DNA from: Nautiliaceae bacterium | GTDB taxonomy: Bacteria > Campylobacterota > Campylobacteria > Campylobacterales > Nautiliaceae | Direction of reading: 5' to 3' | NCBI GenBank assembly: GCA_027063075.1 | Contig: JAMOSM010000136.1 | Location: forward strand, 1 to 6,511 | Length of the DNA: 6,511 nucleotides | In this document: positions 1 through 5,820 of the stretch, one piece after another | How positions within the stretch are numbered: the stretch's first letter is position 1 | Layout: every line of letters begins with the position of its first letter | Notes under the pieces: model-generated | Seen by the model: only the letters and a program-made list of their open reading frames with translations | Database searches by the model: none | Told to the model about the DNA's origin: nothing | Made by a program: the position numbers and the translations under genes

Positions 1-16
1 CGCAACCTTGTCTTTT

Positions 17-610
17 TTACTTTTTCGTTGTTTGAATTTTATCAGCGTGAAACAGCCCTGGCGCATAATCCAAATTATTTAAAATATTTTTTGTTATTTT
101 AAAAGTTTTTGAGGTTAGTTTGATGTTTTTAATACTTTTAATATGAAATGTTCTATATGTGTTTTGTTTGTTTAAAGCGCTTACGTACCAGTAACCTTCA
201 AAGTTTAAGATTTTAAAAGGTTTTATGAATTTAGTTTCAAGCTTTTCTTTTTTGTAAAGTATTTGAATTTCTTTTTTTTCCTCTATAGCTTTTTCTAAAA
301 TGTTAAAAAGTTTTAAATCTATTTTTTCAATGTCAAGTTTTGCGTAGAAGTGATTTTCTTCATATGAGTTTAATAATCCTATATTTTTCATATACAGTTT
401 TATGGCTTTTAATGCTATTTTGTCATTAATAGTTGTTTTTTGTTTAATATAATATTTTTTATTAGCATCTTTTTGTAGAGGAAGTATTTTTTTTATCATT
501 TGTATATATCTTTGAGCAGTGCGGGTTGAGATATCAAAAATTTTGGCAATATCTTAAGTTGAGAGTCGTTTTCCTTTTTGAAACAGCAAAATTAGTTCAA
601 GCAACTTCAT
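17..610 (-). pseudogene. HTH-WYL domain transcriptional regulator, interrupted by an in-frame stop
   Basis: Probable regulator of the divergent jet operon. Reading the minus strand from ATG 610-608 gives 18 residues (MKLLELILLFQKGKRLST), a TAA at 556-554, then the same frame continues as DIAKIFDISTRTAQRYIQM and runs open to a stop at 19-17. Reading through the TAA would give about 197 residues. Residues 1-45 look like a DNA-binding helix-turn-helix with the stop in its first helix. Residues 107-170 form a WYL domain: KPFKILNFEGYWYVSA with the WYV triad, followed by TYRTFHIKSI carrying the usual arginine. The 610 start is supported by AAGG at 620-617, six bases upstream; the in-frame ATG at 499 opens a 160-residue WYL-only ORF but has no visible ribosome binding site. 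Typical HTH-WYL-WCX regulators are about 300 residues, so the C-terminal WCX part is missing too. Proteins of this family (such as BrxR and CapW) often repress neighbouring defence genes. WYL assignment is strong; loss of function is inferred. Confidence 0.8.
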
Positions 611-627
611 AAAAAACCTTTTTTTCA

Positions 628-633
628 ATTATA
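628..633 (-). promoter_or_regulatory. Putative -10 box of the WYL regulator gene
   Basis: The minus strand reads TATAAT here, the mirror image of the jetA -10 box because of the palindrome. Transcription would begin near 621, giving a very short leader of about ten bases before ATG 610-608, with AAGG (620-617) at its very 5' end. That short leader is plausible but makes the call less certain than the plus-strand box. Confidence 0.5.
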
Positions 634-640
634 GTCTATA
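630..640. promoter_or_regulatory. Operator subsite 1, TATAGTCTATA
   Basis: Five-base arms TATAG/CTATA around one central base form a complete small palindrome, suitable for a dimeric HTH protein. It overlaps the minus-strand TATAAT box (633-628), so occupancy would block transcription of the regulator gene. It is matched by a second copy centred 34 bp away (669), differing only in the central base, which is the expected complement. Confidence 0.6.
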
Positions 641-663
641 AAAACGCAAATATTTGTCGTTTT

Positions 664-674
664 TATAGACTATA
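664..674. promoter_or_regulatory. Operator subsite 2, TATAGACTATA
   Basis: Second copy of the 11-bp palindrome, centred at 669. It overlaps the first four bases of the plus-strand TATAAT box (671-676), so a bound repressor would cover the jetA promoter. The centre-to-centre spacing of 34 bp from subsite 1 is a little over three helical turns, placing the two sites on roughly the same face of the DNA. Confidence 0.6.
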
Positions 675-676
675 AT
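671..676 (+). promoter_or_regulatory. Putative -10 box of the jetABCD promoter
   Basis: A perfect TATAAT lies 30 bases upstream of the jetA start codon and would place transcription start near 683, leaving a leader of about 24 bases that includes the ribosome binding site. No convincing TTGACA-like -35 element is present at the usual spacing; the upstream DNA is A/T-rich, as is common for sigma-70 promoters in Campylobacterota. No other promoter was recognised inside the operon. Confidence 0.6.
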
Positions 677-691
677 TTCGTTTGAAATTTT

Positions 692-700
692 AAGGTGGAG
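692..700 (+). promoter_or_regulatory. Ribosome binding site of jetA
   Basis: AAGGTGGAG sits six bases before ATG 707 and is a strong Shine-Dalgarno match. It fixes the jetA start and supports translation from the short leader downstream of the TATAAT box. Confidence 0.7.
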
Positions 701-706
701 TAGAGG

Positions 707-1756
707 ATGAAACATATTGAGCTTTTAAATCTGTTATGCCGTTACAGAAAATTACTTGATGAAGCTTACAAACAGAAAAAACTGATTTCCGTCCCAAAAG
801 AGCTTGTGGAAATCGGGCTTTTTAATAAAGTGGGAGGATATTATTATCTTAATGAAATTTATTTTACGTTTGTCGATACGCTTTTGGCAAGAGCGGATTT
901 CAGTTATATTGCGGAGGACTTTGAAAAAGAGGTTAAAAAGCTTATAGAACTGAAAGAAGAATATAAAATAAACAAAACATCTTATGTTAGGGATCTGATA
1001 TATAAACTGTTAAATAAAATCTATCAGGGTATGAAAAACAGGGATAAAAGACTTTTAGGGCTTGTTGAAAAACTTGAAAACGACGAAATGAGCGAACTTG
1101 AATTTTTAATAAAAGAAGCCAGAAATATTTTAAAAGACGTAGAAGAAATTATGTATAAAAACGAAACGATAGTCGGTGTTTTTGAAGGATTTAAAGGGTT
1201 TAGGGAGTTTAGGGAATTTATAAAAGATATAATGATTGATGTAATACATTTGAATCAAAACATTGACAGTTACTTAAAGAGGCTGCGCGAGTTTATAACA
1301 CAAACGGAGAAAAAAAGACGCTTTAATCAAAAACTGTATAAAATCGCCCATATGATAATAAACGAAGATAATAAAATCGATAATTTTTTAATCACAAAAC
1401 GCTTTGTTTTTAAACAAAAAATCGAATTTGTCCCTGACAGTGCTTATATTGAATATGATAGGGTGAAAAAAATAGTCGGTAAATTTACAAAGCTAAAAAA
1501 AATAAAAGAATCCCGTGTAAAAAGAGATTTAAAAGAAGTTATCGCACTGATAGATTTAAAAGGACTTATTAAATCAGTTAAAGGAAGCGAAGATTTGTTT
1601 AAAAGCATAATAGAATATGTCGGAAAAATCGATAAAGAGCTTTTGAATGAGAGTGTAAGGGTGTTTGTATATATATTAAATCATTATGATAAAAAACTGA
1701 TTTACACAAATAAATACAATGAATTTAACATAAGGGTAGTGAAATGGAAAGCGTAA
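707..1756 (+). CDS. jetA: JetA-like kleisin subunit of a Wadjet (MukF/MksF-type) system
   Basis: A 349-residue, lysine/glutamate-rich, mostly helical cytoplasmic protein. By position and architecture it is the kleisin that bridges the JetC ATPase heads and recruits JetB. Residues about 1-60 look like an N-terminal winged-helix domain (KELVEIGLFNKVGGYYYLNE is a helix plus beta-wing pattern). Residues 60-215 are long amphipathic helices, and residues about 240-349 hold a second compact, charged domain. No enzyme motif is visible. It is shorter than MukF (about 440 residues) and type I JetA (near 480), so its own sequence match is weak and the assignment rests largely on synteny with the SMC and TOPRIM genes. 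The start at ATG 707 follows a strong ribosome binding site. The last 13 bases overlap jetB, suggesting coupled translation. A short in-frame tandem repeat occurs at 1190-1219. Confidence 0.75.
   Translation: MKHIELLNLLCRYRKLLDEAYKQKKLISVPKELVEIGLFNKVGGYYYLNEIYFTFVDTLLARADFSYIAEDFEKEVKKLIELKEEYKINKTSYVRDLIYKLLNKIYQGMKNRDKRLLGLVEKLENDEMSELEFLIKEARNILKDVEEIMYKNETIVGVFEGFKGFREFREFIKDIMIDVIHLNQNIDSYLKRLREFITQTEKKRRFNQKLYKIAHMIINEDNKIDNFLITKRFVFKQKIEFVPDSAYIEYDRVKKIVGKFTKLKKIKESRVKRDLKEVIALIDLKGLIKSVKGSEDLFKSIIEYVGKIDKELLNESVRVFVYILNHYDKKLIYTNKYNEFNIRVVKWKA
1190..1219 (+). repeat. Three imperfect 9-bp tandem units inside jetA
   Basis: TTTAAAGGG, TTTAGGGAG and TTTAGGGAA follow each other in frame and are closed by TTT, encoding FKG-FRE-FRE-F (residues 162-171). 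The last two units differ by one base. It is probably a small local duplication in a helical linker region with no evident separate role. Confidence 0.6.
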
Positions 1757-2265
1757 TTTTTGAGATATTAAGCAAAGGCGTAATAATTTCAACTAATTCA
1801 AACAGATTTATAAAAGAAGCAACGTGGCTTATGGAAGATGATAATTTTAACTCTTTAAACAATACGTTAAATAAAATAGGGCTGTATCTAATCGGAGAAA
1901 ACGGCTATTTTTATTTGAGCAAGGATTTAAAAAGCGATGAGGAGGATAGGTTTTTTAATTCCCATAAGCAGCTTATATTGGCTATTGCGCAGCTGAAAAA
2001 GGTATTTGTTCATCTTGATAAAGGACATAAAATAAAAAAAAGCGAATTTATTAAAAGGTTTGAAGTTAAAAAGGACGAAAAAATAATAAAAGCGCTTTTT
2101 GATACGGATGATTTAATGGAAATTACAGATAAACTTTTTAATTTGTTGGAAAAAAATTTTGTAATTGAAGGCAAAAATAAAAAGGATGAATATCTGGTTT
2201 TAAATTCAATAAGATATTATCTTGACATCGTGGATGCGATAAGCGAAGGAGAGATTGATGAATAA
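1744..2265 (+). CDS. jetB: JetB-like MukE/MksE-type accessory subunit
   Basis: A 173-residue acidic/lysine-rich protein in the position of the MukE-like subunit, which in Wadjet complexes binds the kleisin JetA and contacts DNA. Two winged-helix-like segments can be seen: about residues 30-60 (NTLNKIGLYLIGENGYFYLS, helix then beta hairpin) and about 115-165 (ITDKLFNLLEKNFVIEGKNK followed by a short strand). This tandem arrangement and the small size suit MukE/JetB. No catalytic motif is present. ATG 1744 is preceded by AAGGG at 1732-1736. The start overlaps the jetA end by 13 bases and the stop overlaps the jetC start by 8 bases, so the three proteins are probably made in coordinated amounts. 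Identification is mainly from context, since MukE-like proteins diverge quickly. Confidence 0.7.
   Translation: MESVIFEILSKGVIISTNSNRFIKEATWLMEDDNFNSLNNTLNKIGLYLIGENGYFYLSKDLKSDEEDRFFNSHKQLILAIAQLKKVFVHLDKGHKIKKSEFIKRFEVKKDEKIIKALFDTDDLMEITDKLFNLLEKNFVIEGKNKKDEYLVLNSIRYYLDIVDAISEGEIDE
2246..2251 (+). promoter_or_regulatory. Ribosome binding site deciding the jetC start
   Basis: AAGGAG lies within the jetB 3' end, six bases before ATG 2258 but only three before the in-frame TTG at 2255. The spacing favours ATG 2258 as the jetC start, giving 1184 rather than 1185 residues. Confidence 0.65.
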
Positions 2266-5200
2266 GATATACTTTTTTAATGCGGCGAATTTCAGTTTTG
2301 CCGAAATAGATCTGCGTAAAAAAAACGTCTTTTTCGTAGGAGATAACGGAAGCGGTAAAACAACGGCAATAAGGGCGATTCATTACTATTACAATTCCGA
2401 CGTAAAGGCTCTTGGGATTGATCCGAACAAAGAGAGTTTTAAAGATTTCTATTTTAAATATGACAATTCTTTTATAATTTATGAATTTGAGGATTATTTT
2501 GTATTGATGTATAAGCGCTCAGGTGATATTAAGAGGATTTTTAGCAGACAAAAGTTTGATGTAAACAGGGTTTTAAAAGGCGATGAAATCATAAGTTTGA
2601 AAGAAGTAATAAACTACGCAAACGAAGCGTCTTTAAAATACAGACCCCAAACTAATGAAGAGTATAAAAAGATAATTTACGGGCTTGATAGGCAAAGACT
2701 TGATTTTAGGTTGACCACAATTAAAAACTACAACACTTTTATAAATCTTTACAATAAAATATTTAACGTCAACAAAGCCGTGTTTGACGCAAAAAGCATA
2801 AAAGAGATTATTTTTACTACGCTTGAGAGGGTTGAGGCGGGGGAGATTAATTATGAAGAATTTGCAAACGAACTTATTGATTACAGACACTATTTTATAT
2901 TTTACAAAAAATTTAAAGAACAAAACTCAAATATAGAAAAACTTTATATTTATAAAAACGCTTTAATTCGTCTCCAAAAAGAGATTGATGAAATTTTGGC
3001 AAAAATAGCATATAAAAAAGAGATTGAAGAGAAATTGGTGGATGAAATAATAGAAGATTTAAAAAATCTTGAGAAAAGAAGAAGGGTTGTTTTAAAACAG
3101 TTCGGGTATTTTGACAAAAAGATAAAAGCGGTTGAAAAAAATATCGAATCAAAAATATTCGAATTGAATGCTACAATAGACGAAATTAAGAGTTTAAAAG
3201 AAAAATTTTCTCTGGAAAAAATACAAAACGCCGAAAAAAAAGTCTCTTTGAAAGAAGAATTAAACAAAAAACTAATCAACTTTCAAACTTCGTTAAACGA
3301 ACTTATTAAAGGAATTAAAAACCAGGTTGAAGAGATTGAAGAAGAAATTGAAAGGCAAAAAAGGGAAAAAAGAATTTTAAAAGACAAACTTAAAGAAGAA
3401 GAGGTGAGAATTAAAAGAAATCTAGAAGAATTGTATTTTGAAAAGTTTGAAAAGATAAAAGAGGAATTTATTCAAAAAGAAAAAGAGTTTTTAAACCAAA
3501 TTACCGAAATAGAAAAGGAAATCAGCAACAGAGAAGATAAAAAAAGAGAGTATCAAAAAGAACTGAACGAAGTTAATTTTAAATTTTCAAAAAAAGAAGA
3601 CGAGATAAAAGCCGCTTTTCAAAAAAATATAGAAGTCTTAAAACAGAAAAAAAGAGCACTTCAAATAGACAAAGACGAATTGCTAGATGAAATCGTTAAA
3701 TTAAAAAGGGAACTTAAAAAATTAAAAAACGAATATGAAGAAGAAGTTGAAAAAGTAAAAAACCATTATGAAAAAGAGTTTAAGTTTATTGATGAAAAGA
3801 TTGTTTTTTATAAAAGCATCTTAAAAACAAAACCAAATTCGTTTAAAGAGTTTTTAAATCAAAACGTCGAAAACTGGGAAGAAGAACTCTATCCCGTAAT
3901 TGATGAAAAACTTTTAAGTATGGATATTGGGGAGTTAAAACCCAAAGTTGTAAGTGAAAAGGTGTTCGGAATAGACCTTGACACTTCAAAGTTAAAATCG
4001 ATCCCTACAATGAAAGAAGCCGAAGAAGCTATTGAAAAGCTAAACATCAATAAACAATCCCTTCAAAAAGAGCTGGAAAACAAGCTTGTTTTAATGGAAA
4101 AAGAGTTTAAGGCAAAAGAGATTGAAATTCATTCAAAAATAGAGATAAACGATGAAAAGGCAAAAGATATTGATAATGAATTTAAAAATATAGAGAGTGA
4201 AATAAAATCTCTAAACGAAGGTTTAAAAAAAGAACTCAACTACCTTCATAACCTAAAAAACGAAGAAGTAAAACTTATAAAAATCAACATAAATAAAATA
4301 AACGACAAAATAAAATCCTTAAATGAAAAAATAAGTTCAATAAGGCGTGAGATTAGGCAGTTAAAAAAAGCGTTGGATAATAAAAAGTCAGAGCTTGAAA
4401 AAGAAAAAATCAAAGAGTTGAATAAAAAAATTGAAGAGCTAAAAAAAGAGTTTAAACAAAAAGAAATATTGATTGACGAAAAAATCAATGAATTAAACGT
4501 CAAAAAAAATAAAATATCAAAAGATGAAAGGGTTGAGGAGTTAAACAGGGAAATTCAAAAAATCCAGAATGAACTGAATGATATAGAAAAAGCCGAGATG
4601 TTTTTAAAAGAATGGGAAGAGAAGAAGGGGTTTATTGCAAAATATGCGCAGTTTAAAACAGACCTTGAAAAATTTGAAAAATACAAAATTAAAATAAATG
4701 ACTTTTTTATAAAAATTGAAAAAAAATTAAATACTAAACTTGAAAAAATTGAGAAAAAAATAAACAATAAAAACAATGAGCTTAACATAGTAAAAGAGGG
4801 ATTAAAAAAAATATCATATCTTAAACTTTCAGATAAAAAAATTGAAACAAATGAGTATTTAAGCAGATTATACGATACATATAAGCTAAAAGACGGGGAA
4901 TTTAAAGAAAAAAGAATATCGCTTAAAGATACGGCAAGCAATATAAAAACGGCATTGGAGAGATTTGTAATAGAGGGGCTTGAAGTAAACTTTAACCTTG
5001 AAAATCTGGCAAACCTTGTGGATGAAGAGATTGAAAAAGTAAATGAACTTTATATTTTTAAAGAAAAAAAGTTTGATGTTTTAAACAAAACGAGATTAAA
5101 AGGGCTTAAAAATTTAATAAGCGGTATTTTAGATAAAAAACTTGACAATTTTGAAGGCGCAAAAGAGGACTTTTTGGCTCAGGTTAGAAGAATTAATTCA

Positions 5201-5812
5201 AATCTAAGCAAGGTTGATTTCGGAATTATTAAAGGAATCAAAATTGAAATAGAAGAGACAAAGAGGAACATTTTAAAAATATTTGATGAAATTAAAGAGA
5301 ATATTCAGGATTTGGTAACGCTGCTTGAAAATGAAGAGAGTCTGTTTTTTGACAGGGCTGAGAGTGACAGAAAACTTAGAAAAATCGAAGAACTTTTCAA
5401 TATTATAAAAAAAGAAGTCAAAAACGAAAGTTTTTCATTAATAGATGTGGTGGACATAAACGTAAAATTTATAGAAAACGAAAAAGAAAACACCCTAAAA
5501 CTTATCAAAAACGAAAGCTCAACCGGAGGTTCAATTCTACTCAAAATCGCCATTGCCGTGAGTTTATTGGAACTTTTCATAAAAGAAAAAGCTTCACTTT
5601 TCTTGATACTTGATGAGGTAAGCGTGTTATCTACCAAAAACCAAAAACTTCTAAAAGAATACGTAAACGAAAGAGGACTTGGGGTTATTTACGTAACTCC
5701 GGATTTGCCGCTTGTAGACGTTGAAGATATAGATATTTACAAATTCAGAAACGTAGGCGGTGAGTTTGAGGTTGTAAGGCTTATAGGGGAAGAGGGAATA
5801 CAAATAAAATAA
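2258..5812 (+). CDS. jetC: JetC-like SMC/MukB-type ATPase
   Basis: A 1184-residue SMC-family ATPase, the motor of the Wadjet complex, expected to extrude DNA loops in the cytoplasm. The N-terminal head (about 1-205) has Walker A GDNGSGKTT at residues 28-36. A long K/E-rich coiled coil follows (about 205-515), then a non-helical hinge at about 515-595 (KTKPNSFKEFLNQNVENWEE...VFGIDLDTSKL). A returning coiled coil runs to roughly 1000, with a break near 784-805 (EWEEKKGFIAKYAQFKTD) that could be an elbow. The C-terminal head has the ABC signature variant SSTGGS at 1087-1092 and Walker B LFLILDEVSVL with D1119 and catalytic E1120. The usual switch histidine is not evident; IYVTPDLP occupies that place. 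All ATPase residues look intact. The compact hinge and signature resemble MukB/MksB-class and DUF3584-type ATP-binding proteins more than Smc or RecN. It overlaps jetB by 8 bases and ends 8 bases before jetD. The plus strand is strongly purine-rich through the coil. Confidence 0.88.
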   Translation: MNKIYFFNAANFSFAEIDLRKKNVFFVGDNGSGKTTAIRAIHYYYNSDVKALGIDPNKESFKDFYFKYDNSFIIYEFEDYFVLMYKRSGDIKRIFSRQKFDVNRVLKGDEIISLKEVINYANEASLKYRPQTNEEYKKIIYGLDRQRLDFRLTTIKNYNTFINLYNKIFNVNKAVFDAKSIKEIIFTTLERVEAGEINYEEFANELIDYRHYFIFYKKFKEQNSNIEKLYIYKNALIRLQKEIDEILAKIAYKKEIEEKLVDEIIEDLKNLEKRRRVVLKQFGYFDKKIKAVEKNIESKIFELNATIDEIKSLKEKFSLEKIQNAEKKVSLKEELNKKLINFQTSLNELIKGIKNQVEEIEEEIERQKREKRILKDKLKEEEVRIKRNLEELYFEKFEKIKEEFIQKEKEFLNQITEIEKEISNREDKKREYQKELNEVNFKFSKKEDEIKAAFQKNIEVLKQKKRALQIDKDELLDEIVKLKRELKKLKNEYEEEVEKVKNHYEKEFKFIDEKIVFYKSILKTKPNSFKEFLNQNVENWEEELYPVIDEKLLSMDIGELKPKVVSEKVFGIDLDTSKLKSIPTMKEAEEAIEKLNINKQSLQKELENKLVLMEKEFKAKEIEIHSKIEINDEKAKDIDNEFKNIESEIKSLNEGLKKELNYLHNLKNEEVKLIKININKINDKIKSLNEKISSIRREIRQLKKALDNKKSELEKEKIKELNKKIEELKKEFKQKEILIDEKINELNVKKNKISKDERVEELNREIQKIQNELNDIEKAEMFLKEWEEKKGFIAKYAQFKTDLEKFEKYKIKINDFFIKIEKKLNTKLEKIEKKINNKNNELNIVKEGLKKISYLKLSDKKIETNEYLSRLYDTYKLKDGEFKEKRISLKDTASNIKTALERFVIEGLEVNFNLENLANLVDEEIEKVNELYIFKEKKFDVLNKTRLKGLKNLISGILDKKLDNFEGAKEDFLAQVRRINSNLSKVDFGIIKGIKIEIEETKRNILKIFDEIKENIQDLVTLLENEESLFFDRAESDRKLRKIEELFNIIKKEVKNESFSLIDVVDINVKFIENEKENTLKLIKNESSTGGSILLKIAIAVSLLELFIKEKASLFLILDEVSVLSTKNQKLLKEYVNERGLGVIYVTPDLPLVDVEDIDIYKFRNVGGEFEVVRLIGEEGIQIK

Positions 5813-5820
5813 AATGGAAA

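Larger units (their letters stand above)
627..677. promoter_or_regulatory. Large palindromic operator between divergent regulator and jetA
   Basis: A perfect 20-bp inverted repeat pairs 627-646 with 658-677. The 11-base centre contains a further palindrome, CAAATATTTG (647-656), so the whole 51-bp segment is symmetric apart from one unpaired T at 657. Each arm includes an 11-bp palindrome of its own, TATAGTCTATA at 630-640 and TATAGACTATA at 664-674. It occupies the middle of the spacer between the minus-strand regulator (start 610) and jetA (start 707) and overlaps the putative -10 boxes of both. This is what an operator for the adjacent HTH-WYL regulator would look like, controlling both directions. 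The symmetry is seen directly; the binding role is inferred. Confidence 0.75.

Noticed and set aside
627..677. The palindrome as a bidirectional transcription terminator
   Set aside because: It lies between divergent gene starts, not convergent ends, is AT-rich, and contains both TATAAT boxes, so a DNA operator fits better.
2138..2383. Minus-strand 81-residue ORF across the jetB-jetC junction
   Set aside because: It overlaps both the jetB 3' end and the jetC Walker A region and shows no recognisable motif.
3234..3241. Eight-A runs in jetC (also 4502-4509) as phase-variable tracts
   Set aside because: Runs of this length are expected by chance in lysine-rich, AT-rich coding DNA, and nothing marks them as switches.
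2633..5637. Several long minus-strand ORFs opposite jetC, rich in F, S, L and I
   Set aside because: They mirror the A-rich Lys/Glu coiled-coil coding strand; they have no domain pattern and no ribosome binding sites that I could see, and they lie wholly inside a convincing gene.
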